Source: Bacillota bacterium (GTDB lineage: Bacteria; Bacillota; Clostridia; Acetivibrionales; DSM-1351). From it: 44,960 nucleotides of DNA. The position numbers were made by a program, and so were the translations under genes. Shown here piece by piece: positions 24,380 to 32,920 of the stretch (the stretch's first letter is position 1; each line of letters starts with the position of its first letter). The notes beneath the pieces were generated by a model. The model did not search any database. It was given only the letters and a program-made list of their open reading frames with translations, and was not told the origin of the DNA. The DNA is taken from assembly GCA_023416275.1 (NCBI GenBank), contig JAEZIB010000179.1:1-44960 (forward strand). Reading direction: 5' to 3'.

Positions 24380-24438
24380 AGATGTAAAATTGCACAAATT
24401 GTTTCTGCTGCAGAAGACATAGGTGCAATTTTACATCT
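24380..24438 (-). terminator. Strong hairpin past the serine hydrolase gene
   Basis: AGATGTAAAATTGCAC (24380-24395) is perfectly complementary to GTGCAATTTTACATCT (24423-24438), a 16 bp stem; the loop contains a further TTCTGCTGCAGAA palindrome. It begins 14 bp after the stop codon at 24453 and is followed on the minus strand by TTTATT. Confidence 0.65.
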
Positions 24439-24452
24439 CATGGTAGCAGTTC

Positions 24453-25898
24453 TTACCATCCCATCATATTGTACTTGACAGCATCAAAGCAGTGTTTACG
24501 TTCAAAAGATATAGAAATTCCTTTTTCATGGTATTTGATTTCAAAAATCTCTTTCGTTGGAATTCTATTATACAGAATTTCATACCTAAAAGTATCTTCC
24601 TTTATCCATGCACCTGCGCAAGAAATATCATTACATATTAGGAATGTTTTTTCATCCTCATTATTAATACCTATTTGATTGTCAATCCATTTTTGATAAC
24701 CAATTTCTGCCGTGTAGCTCTCTTCTCCTCGAATTAATGTAACTTTATTCGTATCTGCAAAATCAAAAGCTATCTTTGTTATTTTAGCTAGATTTTCGGA
24801 TACTTCATATTCTATTCTTGAAACCTTATCAGCTATTGGTGACGTAGCCTCTCCAGCTGGAGTTGGATATACTAAGCCGGACAATTTCTCTTCCAAGGCT
24901 GTCTGACTTTCTTTATCTTCAGGAACACTATTCTTCATTGCGGGTAACAGTATCTCCCATATATAATCTAAAACACTTTGAGTATCATCAACGCCTGACT
25001 GAATAGCTAAAACTGCATCTTGTTCGGGCATTACAATACAATATTGTCCAAAAGCACCATCACCGCGGTAAACACCCTCTGGCTTACAACGCCAAATTTG
25101 ATAACCGTACCCTTTAAGCCAGTCATTTGGCGATTGTTCAGCAGTATCTGGATTTGACAGTGATTCAATAAGCTTTGATGACGCTTTTTCAATCCATTCA
25201 GAATTTAAAAGCTGCTTTCCTTCCCATTTTCCTTTGTTTAATAAGAATGTGCCAAATTTAGCAATATCCTCTGTTTTAGCATTCAGCCCAAAACCACCTG
25301 TGCTTATGCCTTTTGGACAGGTTGCCCACCAAATATCCGAAATTCCTAAAGGCCCAAATAGTCTAGGCTGTAAAAAATCATATGTCGTTATCCCTGTAAT
25401 TTTTTGAAGGATAGCTGATAGCATATATGTCGCCGGTGTATTATACACGAATATACTTCCTGGTTCACAATCAATATATGAGGTCAAAAATAAATACACC
25501 CAATCCTGACCTTCAAATGCATTTGGTTCTACAGAATGACCAGTACACATATTGAGTAAATGCTTAATTTTCATTTTCTTCATGTTTTCACATGGTTCGC
25601 ATGGCAATTTTTCTTTGAAATAAGATACTACATAATCTTCAACGCTAAGTATACCTTCCTGAACAGCAAATCCAATTGCTATTGAAGTAAAGCTTTTACT
25701 TAATGAATAAAGTTCATGATTATAAGTAGGTTTGAACGGATTCCACCAACCTTCGGCCACAACCTTGTTATGGCGCATTAGCATAAAGGAATGAATGCCT
25801 AGCTGCTGCTCTTCCAATGCGTTAACAAAGCTTAAAATAGCCTTTGAATCAACTCCCATTTCGGAAGGTTTTGCACGTAGTAGCTTGTTGTTTTCCAT
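24453..25898 (-). CDS. Serine hydrolase, class C beta-lactamase-like (penicillin-binding-protein fold)
   Basis: ATG 25898 follows AGGAGA at 7 nt and gives 481 residues; the longer frame lacks a site. Residues 65-68 are SLSK, the SxxK nucleophile motif, in the context ELYSLSKSFTS. The Tyr motif is FVYNTPATYML, and GDGAFGQ stands in place of the KTG box. These define the beta-lactamase/esterase-like family (PF00144), whose members hydrolyse peptides, esters or lactams. A C-terminal beta-rich domain of ~130 residues follows. There is no signal peptide, so it acts in the cytosol, which argues against antibiotic resistance. Substrate unknown. It is a monocistronic unit with its own terminator. Confidence 0.88.
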   Translation of the reverse strand: MENNKLLRAKPSEMGVDSKAILSFVNALEEQQLGIHSFMLMRHNKVVAEGWWNPFKPTYNHELYSLSKSFTSIAIGFAVQEGILSVEDYVVSYFKEKLPCEPCENMKKMKIKHLLNMCTGHSVEPNAFEGQDWVYLFLTSYIDCEPGSIFVYNTPATYMLSAILQKITGITTYDFLQPRLFGPLGISDIWWATCPKGISTGGFGLNAKTEDIAKFGTFLLNKGKWEGKQLLNSEWIEKASSKLIESLSNPDTAEQSPNDWLKGYGYQIWRCKPEGVYRGDGAFGQYCIVMPEQDAVLAIQSGVDDTQSVLDYIWEILLPAMKNSVPEDKESQTALEEKLSGLVYPTPAGEATSPIADKVSRIEYEVSENLAKITKIAFDFADTNKVTLIRGEESYTAEIGYQKWIDNQIGINNEDEKTFLICNDISCAGAWIKEDTFRYEILYNRIPTKEIFEIKYHEKGISISFERKHCFDAVKYNMMGW

Positions 25899-26019
25899 AT
25901 AAAATCTCCTATCACATAATGGTAATAATCTCATATTGTTTTCCTGATAAAGATATCTCATCTCCTTTTTGTTTGCCTAAAAAACCTTATGTTAGCTATC
26001 ATGCCTCATATTGTGTATA

Positions 26020-26391
26020 TCAGCTTAAATTCTCTCCCCTCCTCTCACAAATAATCAAAGCTAAAGCCCCAACCAAATAGCAGATTATATCTTTTATGTC
26101 AAAAGAAGTTCCAATAATTGTGGCAGCAAATTTATTGTCACTCAAGTTTAGTATCTCTATAATTCTAAAATATTGTGCCATTTCAACTGCAAAAGCAAAA
26201 ATGAATATGTATACAGGCAAATACTTTATTGGCTTTCCAATAAATGCTTTTAACAATGTGTACAACAAAATGACCACCAAAAAATCACCAATATACGGTC
26301 TAATAATATTGTCATGTACAAATAAAGCAATTATAACTTCAATTATCAATAAACACAAAAAAGCAAACAAATAGTTCTTATTTATTTTCAC
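26020..26391 (-). CDS. DUF2809-family membrane protein
   Basis: This 123-residue hydrophobic protein with four predicted membrane helices starts at GTG 26391, eight bases after AAGGAG. It carries the family features RPYIGDFLVVILLYTLLKAF, EMAQYF and GTSFDIKDIICYLVGAL. DUF2809 proteins are small and uncharacterised (some are annotated as VanZ-like neighbours). The gene lies ~120 bp before the serine hydrolase on the same strand and may share its transcript. Family call confident; function unknown. Confidence 0.82.
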   Translation of the reverse strand: MKINKNYLFAFLCLLIIEVIIALFVHDNIIRPYIGDFLVVILLYTLLKAFIGKPIKYLPVYIFIFAFAVEMAQYFRIIEILNLSDNKFAATIIGTSFDIKDIICYLVGALALIICERRGENLS

Positions 26392-26516
26392 AAATTCCGC
26401 TCCTTTACAACTTCTCTTCCGTTATAAGTACTCTGTATATTGTATCACTTTTGTTGTATCTAGGTCATTATTTAGAAGATAACGAAAATTATTTATGAAG
26501 ATATCATTAATATAAT

Positions 26517-26601
26517 TTTACTCCCTTTTCCAGTTAAAAATTATAGGTATAAGAGACCTTTCAATGGATAGTTGTATTATAAAAAATCACATGAATTAGT
26601 T
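26517..26601 (+). repeat. Dispersed intergenic palindrome, extended copy
   Basis: TTTTACTCCCTTTTCCAGTT, AAATTATAGGTAT and TTTCAATGGATAGTTG lead into ATCACATGAATTAGTTGG. The last segment matches 29634-29652 and 9246-9266, so the family has a longer form with a conserved 3' tail. Confidence 0.6.
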
Positions 26602-26921
26602 GGCGGTTAGAACGTCGATAGAATTTTAAGTAGGAAAGCTGAGTGTTTAAAAAATAAGTATTTCCATTTAATCTCTTTATATAGTATAATATCTAGGGTT
26701 TTATAATAATTACTTTATTTGGTATATATGTATAAAACAACTTATATAAAAAATAATATTAGATAATTGCTAAAGGGAGTACTTTTGTTTATTGAAAACA
26801 GTCATTTTGCAAAAAATAGTATTCTGTTTGTATATTAGTTTTATATATTAGGTAAGAGAATTATATATCATAACCATGTTTTTATTCACTATGCGCATTT
26901 ATTTATGTGAGAAATTATTAA

Positions 26922-26987
26922 TTAACTCAACTATTTCAGATGAAAATTGTAGTTGTGAGTGACTCTTTGTGGGAAAGTTGGGTAAAT
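26922..26987 (+). repeat. Dispersed intergenic palindrome, leader copy
   Basis: TTAACTCAACTATTTCAGAT and GTGGGAAAGTTGGGTAAATA form the arms; the centre is AAAATTGTAGTTGTGAGTGA. It lies just upstream of the ribosome-binding site of the gene at 27014. Confidence 0.65.
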
Positions 26988-27013
26988 AAAATATAATATT
27001 TCGGAGGCTAGCT

Positions 27014-28066
27014 TTGAAATTTACTAGAAAACTATTAATATTCATTGCATTTTTTTATATCTCAACACAGCTATTACTATGTTTTTTGTTCCCATCAGAT
27101 TATATATATAACAACCGTTTAAACTATGACGTTTTTAAAGATAATGTCTATTCAATTGACGCCACAGTTAAGGCTATAAGGTCTACAATTGAGAAGGACA
27201 AGCTGGAAAACTACATTATTTTTGTTGGAGATTCTGTGGGATATGGCACTCCCTGTCCTCCTGACAAAACCATTAGCGCATATATGAATGAAATCGCTAA
27301 GAAAGAGAACAGCGAAATCAGAGTATTTAATATTGGCGTTCCCTCAACGATGTTGGGTGATTTTTATACAATTATTAAGCTTTTGAATAGCTATGATATC
27401 TCTACGCAAAACTTGATTTTAAATTTTAGCTACTGGGAGATAAGTGCTAAAGGTCCAACTTACTGGTTCAAGCATTACCTAAAAGATTTAGATTATGAAA
27501 GCTACCAAGATATGGTTAAAGGTGGTCATATAAAAGAAACCTCCCTATGGCAGAATATGAAAGATGAAATCTATCATTTTTCAAACAAAAATATAGCTAT
27601 GATAGGTTATAGTGGCTTTATTACAAACAAAATAAAGACTGAATCCAATACACTTTTGGGTCAGGATTCCGCAGTTCTTAGAGTTTGGAGTCAGAAACCA
27701 AGTCTTACAAAAACTTTAGATATTCCTGAGAACAGATGGTATTTCTCTGATAAGCCCTTTAATTTCGGAGAAAACAGTCCCCAGCTTTATTTCTTAAATA
27801 AAATCGCAGAAGTTCAAAAAGGCAAAAACACTATATATTTTATGAATGCCATGAACGACCAATTATTGGCTGGAGCAACTGAAAAAGAGGGCTTTAAAAA
27901 TAATGTTAAAGGTATTCAAAAATGCTTTGAAGAAAGAGGCCTAAATTATATAGATTACAATAAAAAGGTTAATTATAATTACTTTTCAGATCATGTACAC
28001 CTGCTGCCTGAGGGCTATAAATTTTTAGCTGAAGATCTTTGGATACGAATACAAAAGGAGATTTAA
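27014..28066 (+). CDS. SGNH-fold (AlgX/AlgJ-like) acetyltransferase/esterase partner of MBOAT
   Basis: It starts at TTG 27014, six bases after GGAGG. An N-terminal transmembrane anchor (residues ~6-25) is followed by an extracytoplasmic domain with SGNH-hydrolase blocks: FVGDSVGYG (nucleophile Ser), FNIGVPST (Gly block) and SDHVHLLPEGY (catalytic Asp-His). It is followed three bases after its stop by an MBOAT gene. In alginate, wall and exopolysaccharide O-acetylation, MBOAT proteins pass acetyl groups across the membrane to an SGNH partner that transfers them to the polymer. The same division is inferred here; the polymer is not indicated by other neighbours. Confidence 0.82.
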   Translation: MKFTRKLLIFIAFFYISTQLLLCFLFPSDYIYNNRLNYDVFKDNVYSIDATVKAIRSTIEKDKLENYIIFVGDSVGYGTPCPPDKTISAYMNEIAKKENSEIRVFNIGVPSTMLGDFYTIIKLLNSYDISTQNLILNFSYWEISAKGPTYWFKHYLKDLDYESYQDMVKGGHIKETSLWQNMKDEIYHFSNKNIAMIGYSGFITNKIKTESNTLLGQDSAVLRVWSQKPSLTKTLDIPENRWYFSDKPFNFGENSPQLYFLNKIAEVQKGKNTIYFMNAMNDQLLAGATEKEGFKNNVKGIQKCFEERGLNYIDYNKKVNYNYFSDHVHLLPEGYKFLAEDLWIRIQKEI

Positions 28067-28069
28067 AAT

Positions 28070-29512
28070 ATGCTTTTTAACTCAATTGAATTTTTAATCT
28101 TTTTCCCTGTGGTTACTATACTGTACTTCTTACTTCCCCATAAAATCAGATGGTTTCTTCTACTAGTTAGCAGCTGTCTTTTCTATATGGCATTTGTTCC
28201 AAAATACATATTAATACTGGGCTTTACTATTATTATTGACTATTTTGCAGGCATAATGATCGATAAGATGAAGGGAAATAACAAGCGAATTTTTCTTATA
28301 ATCAGTATTCTTGCAAATGTAGGTATTTTATTTGTATTTAAATACTTTAACTTCTTTAACGAGAATGTTACTCGCGTAGCAAATTTATTGAATTGGAATT
28401 ATCCAATCAGCAGTCTATCAATTATTCTGCCTATTGGACTATCCTTTCACACCTTCCAGAGCATGAGTTATATCATTGAGGTGTATCGTGGAAAGCATCA
28501 GCCAGAAAAGCATTTCGGTATTTATGCTCTATATGTAATGTATTATCCTCAACTTGTTGCTGGCCCAATTGAACGCCCCCAGAATATGCTTTGGCAGTTT
28601 CATACTGAACATAAATTTGATAGCAAGAGAACCGTTGATGGTCTAAAACTGATGGCTTGGGGCTTTTTCAAAAAATTAGTTATAGCAGATAATCTTGCTC
28701 TAGTAGTAAATGCTGCATATAAATCACCTGATTCCATTAGCGGATTGTCTCTTGTTTTAGCGACTTACTTTTTTGCATTTCAGATTTACTGTGATTTTTC
28801 TGGTTATACTGATATTGCAAGAGGTGCATCAAGAATTATGGGTATTGAGCTAATAAAAAACTTTAACCTTCCCTACTTCTCAAAATCAATATCAGAATTT
28901 TGGAGGCGCTGGCATATTTCACTGTCAAGCTGGTTTACTGACTATGTTTATATTTCTTTGGGTGGAAACAGATGTGCCAAGTGGAAATGGCACAGAAATC
29001 TAATGATAGTCTTTCTGCTAAGCGGGCTGTGGCACGGGGCCGCATGGACTTATGTTATTTGGGGCGGACTTAACGGCTTTTATTTAGTTTTCGCTCTTTG
29101 GACAAAGGGACTTAGAGAAAAAATAACTCACACTATTAAATTAGACAGGTTTCCAAGTATACAAAATGTTGTAAAAGTAATTATATCCTTTAATTTAATA
29201 TGTTTTTCCTGGATTTTCTTTAGAGCATCCTCCTTTACCAGTGCACGTTATATTATCAAGAAAATTTTTACTGATTTCAGTCTGAATATAAATTTAGGTG
29301 CTGTAGGAATAACCAGATATCAGGTGGTACTTTGTATATGTGTTATTGCTTTCCTTGTATTAGTACAGCTTATACAGCGTTCTAAGCGTTTGAGTGATGA
29401 AATTGCAAAAAAACCTATCGTGCTAAGATGGGGGCTATATTATGCTGGACTAGTTTTATTAATAATTTTCGGTGTATTTACTACTAGCTCATTTATTTAT
29501 TTTCAATTTTAA
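28070..29512 (+). CDS. MBOAT-family O-acyltransferase (AlgI/DltB-like)
   Basis: The 480-residue polytopic membrane protein starts at ATG 28070 behind AGGAG, with only three bases after the previous stop. It begins with the AlgI-type MLFNSIEFLIFFPVVTILYF and has the MBOAT core: PQLVAGPIERP, YCDFSGYTDIARG, FWRRWHISLSSWFTDYVYI and the catalytic-His segment LLSGLWHGAAWTYVIWGG. It takes acetyl or acyl groups from a cytosolic donor and moves them through the membrane for O-acylation of a cell-surface polysaccharide by the SGNH protein upstream. The pair forms a compact two-gene operon. Confidence 0.93.
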   Translation: MLFNSIEFLIFFPVVTILYFLLPHKIRWFLLLVSSCLFYMAFVPKYILILGFTIIIDYFAGIMIDKMKGNNKRIFLIISILANVGILFVFKYFNFFNENVTRVANLLNWNYPISSLSIILPIGLSFHTFQSMSYIIEVYRGKHQPEKHFGIYALYVMYYPQLVAGPIERPQNMLWQFHTEHKFDSKRTVDGLKLMAWGFFKKLVIADNLALVVNAAYKSPDSISGLSLVLATYFFAFQIYCDFSGYTDIARGASRIMGIELIKNFNLPYFSKSISEFWRRWHISLSSWFTDYVYISLGGNRCAKWKWHRNLMIVFLLSGLWHGAAWTYVIWGGLNGFYLVFALWTKGLREKITHTIKLDRFPSIQNVVKVIISFNLICFSWIFFRASSFTSARYIIKKIFTDFSLNINLGAVGITRYQVVLCICVIAFLVLVQLIQRSKRLSDEIAKKPIVLRWGLYYAGLVLLIIFGVFTTSSFIYFQF

Positions 29513-29570
29513 AAATATCAGCTTGTTTAAAATGTGGCTTTACCGTTAGCATCCTTTGATATTAGTTATT

Positions 29571-29652
29571 TTACTCAATTTTCCCAGTTGAATTATAGAT
29601 GTTCAACTTATCAATGGAAAGTTGGTTAGAAATAATTGCATGAATTAGTTGG
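29571..29652 (+). repeat. Dispersed intergenic palindrome, best-preserved long copy
   Basis: TTACTCAATTTTCCCAGTTG, AATTATAGATGTTCAACTTA and TCAATGGAAAGTTGG run in the consensus order, then AATAATTGCATGAATTAGTT. CAATTTTCC and GGAAAGTTG pair with one G-U. Confidence 0.7.
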
Positions 29653-29671
29653 AAAATCAAAGTTTTTTTGC

Positions 29672-29693
29672 CGAAAAACCGACACGATGTCGG
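29672..29693 (-). terminator. Orphan intrinsic terminator on the minus strand
   Basis: CCGACA-CGA-TGTCGG (29679-29693) is a perfect 6 bp GC-rich stem. On the minus strand it is followed by TTTTTCGG. No minus-strand gene precedes it, so it may end an unannotated small or antisense RNA. Confidence 0.45.
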
Positions 29694-29997
29694 ATTTAGC
29701 GCACTATGAACCATCGATGGTGATGTATTAAATATCTAAGTTTGCTCCATCTTTTTCATATTCTTTTGGTATATACAAATAAAATTTTTGAGTTATAATA
29801 TTAACAAGTATATTCATTCATCAAGAATTGGCATTCAAACACTTATTATTCAACATCCCATTTAGGCTTGTGTACCATTACATTTATTTTAGATTTTTAA
29901 GTAAATAGACTTAAATATCGGATAATTTCATAGCATATTAGAATAAGTTAATAACATGTAAATAGAATATTATAGCAGTCTACAGGAGGTAAATTTA

Positions 29998-30477
29998 ATG
30001 GATAAATTAGTATATAAAAAAGTATCAGATTCTAAGACCGAGCAGATACAAATTCTTATGCCCGAACACATAAATGGCTTTAACCGCCTTTTTGGAGGAA
30101 AGCTAATGGAATGGATTGATGTAGTTGCAGCAGTAGTAGCCAGAAGGCATTCAGGCTGTAATGTAACTACTGCTTCAGTAGATAATTTGCAGTTTAAATC
30201 AGCCGCATATATAAACAGCACTATCTTTTTAAGTGGTCAGATAACATATGTTGGTACGTCATCTATGGAAGTCCGTGTAACTACCTATGTCGAAAAGTTA
30301 AACGGCATAAGGCAGATGATTAACAGAGCATATTTGGTTTTAGTAGCATTGGACGAAAATGATAATCCAGTTCATGTTCCCGGCCTTATTCTTGAAACTG
30401 ATGAGGAAAGACTTGAATGGGAAGCGGGTGAAAAACGCAGAGAACTTAGAAAGCAAAGAAGGCTTGAAGCATACTAA
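29998..30477 (+). CDS. Acyl-CoA thioesterase, hotdog fold (YciA-like)
   Basis: The 159-residue protein starts at ATG 29998 behind ACAGGAGG. It matches the acyl-CoA thioester hydrolase family: the motif NGFNRLFGGKLMEWIDVVAA, where the helix after GG carries the catalytic acidic residue, plus ASVDNLQFKSAA and the strand GTSSMEVRV. The reaction is hydrolysis of acyl-CoA to free acid and CoA in the cytosol. The C-terminal tail is basic and charged (EKRRELRKQRR). It is a single gene convergent with the ATPase gene. Confidence 0.9.
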   Translation: MDKLVYKKVSDSKTEQIQILMPEHINGFNRLFGGKLMEWIDVVAAVVARRHSGCNVTTASVDNLQFKSAAYINSTIFLSGQITYVGTSSMEVRVTTYVEKLNGIRQMINRAYLVLVALDENDNPVHVPGLILETDEERLEWEAGEKRRELRKQRRLEAY

Positions 30478-30490
30478 ACGCTCACATATT

Positions 30491-31246
30491 TTATTCTTCA
30501 AACAGATAATTCAGCATCTTTTCAGTATTGTTTAAAAACTGTTTTGTAATTGCGTAATGCTCTGTATCCTTATATGCCGTAAGCTTAATTTCATTCTCAT
30601 TAAGTAAGTATAAATCGGCATTTGGATATGCAAGTAAAATTGGCGAATGTGTAGCAATTATAAACTGGCAGTTCTGTTTCTCCAGCTCATTTATTTTAAC
30701 TAAAAGAGATAATTGTTTTGTAGGTGATAATGCCGCCTCTGGCTCATCTAATATAAATAAGCTATTACCTTTAAATCTGTTTAAGACAAGAGACATGAAG
30801 CTTTCGCCATGTGACTGATTATGTAGAGACTTACCACCATAATTATCTAAGAACTGTCTTTGAGAGGATATACCTATTTCATCTAATCTATCAACCTCTG
30901 TTGCAACATTATAGAAACTCTCTGCACGAAGAAAAAATCCATCTCTTGGACGTTTCACACCTTTTACAACTATTAGGTTCTGATATAATGGCGAATGAGT
31001 TTCTTTTGATGCAAAATTGAAGTTTCTGGTACCACCTTCAGCATTAAAACCCATATTTACTGCAATTGCTTCAAGAAGAGTAGACTTGCCAGTACCATTC
31101 TCTCCTACAAAAAAAGTAACATTTTTGTTCAAAACCAATTGTTCTTGACCTAGACTTTTAATAACAGGAAGAGACAAGGCATAATTTGACTCATCAGATA
31201 TATTGTTTTTCAGCTTGAGTCCAATAATATACATGTCCTTAATCAA
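30491..31246 (-). CDS. AAA/ABC-type ATPase, OLD/RecF-like nucleotide-binding protein
   Basis: Start chosen at TTG 31246, ten bases after GGAGG; ATG 31234 is the alternative. The ~252-residue soluble protein has Walker A FFVGENGTGKSTLLEAI, an ABC-like signature region in SHGESFMS, Walker B LFILDEPEAALSP and the H-loop ATHSPILLAYP. It has no transmembrane domain and no partner permease. This is the small AAA_21-type ATPase group common in Firmicutes, related to predicted ATP-binding proteins of OLD/RecF type; the role is unknown. It is convergent with the thioesterase gene and has no obvious operon partner. Confidence 0.85.
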   Translation of the reverse strand: MIKDMYIIGLKLKNNISDESNYALSLPVIKSLGQEQLVLNKNVTFFVGENGTGKSTLLEAIAVNMGFNAEGGTRNFNFASKETHSPLYQNLIVVKGVKRPRDGFFLRAESFYNVATEVDRLDEIGISSQRQFLDNYGGKSLHNQSHGESFMSLVLNRFKGNSLFILDEPEAALSPTKQLSLLVKINELEKQNCQFIIATHSPILLAYPNADLYLLNENEIKLTAYKDTEHYAITKQFLNNTEKMLNYLFEE

Positions 31247-31418
31247 TTTGAGATTGCCTCCGTGTATAAATATTAACCTAAAGTACAAAATAATTACGTT
31301 TTAAAAGACAAATCCAACCATTAATGTCTTCAAAAATCTACTAATCATTCTATCTATTACACCAATTATATACTAAACTTTAATCAATTTCAAGAACATT
31401 TGTTCTTATTTTTAAGTA

Positions 31419-31796
31419 CTAAATTATAACTTTTGCTAGAATTTTACCTAGCACAACCCCACCCAAGCAAAATACAATACTTAAAACAATATTTAGAATT
31501 GCAAGAAATGTATTTCCATTTTGATAAAGGTTTATTGTCTCTAAACTAAAGGTTGAAAAAGTTGTAAACCCACCTAATATTCCTGTAGCTAAAAACAACT
31601 GTAATTTCTTATTGTTTGGGTTTTGAACCGCTAGGATTTCAATTAACAGACCCATTATAAACGAGCCAAATATATTAATTATAAGTGTAGAAACAGGAAA
31701 AGCACTTAGATTATATCTATTAATTAATAACGAGAGCAAATATCTTGAAGCAGCGCCAATAAATCCTCCACAGCCTACCGCTAGTGCATTTAGCAT
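31419..31796 (-). CDS. crcB: CrcB/Fluc fluoride channel
   Basis: ATG 31796 follows AAGGAG at 7 nt and gives 125 residues, the normal size. It has four membrane helices with the family motifs GGFIGAASRYLLS, TLIINIFGSFIMG (pore-lining Asn) and GILGGFTTFSTFSLE (TTFSTF, the phenylalanine/Thr track of Fluc channels). It exports fluoride as a dual-topology homodimer, or with a second CrcB encoded elsewhere. No fluoride riboswitch is apparent upstream; instead a ~28 bp tandem array (31935-32090) occupies the region. Confidence 0.93.
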   Translation of the reverse strand: MLNALAVGCGGFIGAASRYLLSLLINRYNLSAFPVSTLIINIFGSFIMGLLIEILAVQNPNNKKLQLFLATGILGGFTTFSTFSLETINLYQNGNTFLAILNIVLSIVFCLGGVVLGKILAKVII

Positions 31797-32184
31797 GTTG
31801 TAGCTCCTTCTGTTTTGTATTATGTGTTTCATAATTTTCTTATTTTTGTATTTCACAAATTCTTGTTTTTATTGTTCTGTTTTATGTATCTCTTGTGTTT
31901 CTTAATAAAGTTTGGTCTTATAGGTATCCTGCCTCAAGCTGACTTTTAATTAAGATATCTTTTAAGCTAACCTTTTAATGAATATTATTTCAAGCCGCCT
32001 TTTGGCACATATACTCTTAATCTGATCCTTAAGAGGATTATTATTTTAAGCCGACTTACAAACAAAACACACTTATAAGCCGGCTTTTACACTGTTTCGT
32101 TAAATAAATGAAGTTGACTATTAATAACTAAATTATCTTTATATGTAATTAATAAACTTTAAGTATTTATTTTACTTCAAATAT
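31797..32184. other. Intergenic holding a tandem palindrome array
   Basis: This 388 bp stretch lies between the cohesin gene and crcB. The main content is the six-unit array at 31935-32090; no gene is visible. Confidence 0.5.
31935..32090. repeat. Degenerate ~28 bp tandem array with palindromic cores
   Basis: Six units start near 31935, 31963, 31991, 32018, 32047 and 32076. Cores are CAAGCTGACTTTT, TAAGCTAACCTTTT, CAAGCCGCCTTTT, TAATCTGATCCTT, TAAGCCGACTTAC and TAAGCCGGCTTTT. The last contains the perfect palindrome AAGCCGGCTT. Spacing is 27-29 bp and the 15 bp between cores is not conserved. The period is not a multiple of three, so it is not coding. Confidence 0.65.
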
Positions 32185-32838
32185 CTATTTGACCTTAACA
32201 ACGCCATCAGTACGAGTTACATTGTCTACCTTCACCATTTTACCATTTCCAACAGCTCCATCATCTAAAAATTTAACTGTGGAGGTTCCACTTGAACCAA
32301 TTATTTTAAAAGTTACTGTTGCAAACGTGCCATCTTTTTTAATCAACTGGCTTCCAACTGTGTCATCTAGAAATAATATGCTTATTTTACCATTCTTTGA
32401 ATCAATCGAACTAGAAAAGTTTACGTTAGGACTAGCAATTATTTTTCCAGCTGTAATAGATTCCACTTTAAGTACCTTTGTATCATACTTTAGATAAAAA
32501 TTACAGGTTCCTACATTGCCAACCTTTGAAACATTTTTAAAGTTTACGGGAATAGAAACAGTACTTCCTTTTTTACCTGATGCATTACCTACTGTCATAA
32601 CTAGTGCAGGCAATTTTGATTTAACCTTTACTGCATTAAGATTTTCTTTTGTACCATTTAAGTTTTCTTGTGTAATTTTACCATTTGAATATATACCTGA
32701 TTGCTCATCGGAAAAACTCTGTGATGTCTCATCAACAACATTCGCTGGTATTTGTAAATCCATTGCAATTGGTGGAATCATTATCAAACTGAACATTACT
32801 ACAACGATTACTGCTATGGTCAATACAATTCTTTTCAT
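32185..32838 (-). CDS. Membrane-anchored single-cohesin protein (OrfX-like)
   Basis: ATG 32838 follows AGGGTGG; longer starts would place charged residues before the signal anchor. The ~217-residue protein has an N-terminal hydrophobic anchor (IVLTIAVIVVVMFSLIMIPP), a Ser/Asn-rich spacer, and one type I cohesin in its C-terminal two-thirds (LVMTVGNASGKKGSTVSIPV, LKYDTKVLKVESITAG, ISILFLDDTVGS, DGTFATVTFKI). Cohesins bind dockerins, so it could tether enzymes such as the GH30 and GH9 in this window to the membrane or wall. It has the same architecture as OrfX of the C. cellulolyticum cel cluster but stands outside a scaffoldin operon here. A terminator-like hairpin lies in its leader. Confidence 0.85.
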   Translation of the reverse strand: MKRIVLTIAVIVVVMFSLIMIPPIAMDLQIPANVVDETSQSFSDEQSGIYSNGKITQENLNGTKENLNAVKVKSKLPALVMTVGNASGKKGSTVSIPVNFKNVSKVGNVGTCNFYLKYDTKVLKVESITAGKIIASPNVNFSSSIDSKNGKISILFLDDTVGSQLIKKDGTFATVTFKIIGSSGTSTVKFLDDGAVGNGKMVKVDNVTRTDGVVKVK

Positions 32839-32920
32839 TACAACCACCCTATCCAGTTTTTTCTCAATTTTCTCAAATTTAATCCTTATAAAACTTTTGC
32901 CAAACATTTCGCACAAAAAT

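Larger units (their letters stand above)
26392..27013. other. Long intergenic region with two palindrome copies
   Basis: This 622 bp AT-rich stretch has no gene. Copies of the dispersed palindrome lie at 26517-26601 and 26922-26987; the second ends 15 bp before the GGAGG of the SGNH gene. TATAAT at ~26992 falls between that copy and the ribosome site and is too close to be the promoter. Confidence 0.5.
29513..29997. other. Intergenic with palindrome copy and minus-strand terminator-like hairpin
   Basis: This 485 bp stretch has no gene. It holds a good copy of the dispersed palindrome (29571-29652) and the hairpin at 29679-29693. ACAGGAGG at 29980s serves the thioesterase gene. Confidence 0.5.

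Noticed and set aside
24453..25898. Antibiotic-resistance beta-lactamase
   Set aside because: The SxxK fold is shared, but there is no signal peptide, the KTG box is replaced, and a large C-terminal domain is present, which fits a cytosolic esterase/peptidase-like protein.
31935..32090. CRISPR array
   Set aside because: The repeated core is only ~13 bp and degenerate, spacers are ~15 bp, and no cas gene is present.
31797..32184. Fluoride riboswitch upstream of crcB
   Set aside because: No conserved fluoride-aptamer sequence was found; the region is taken up by the 28 bp array.
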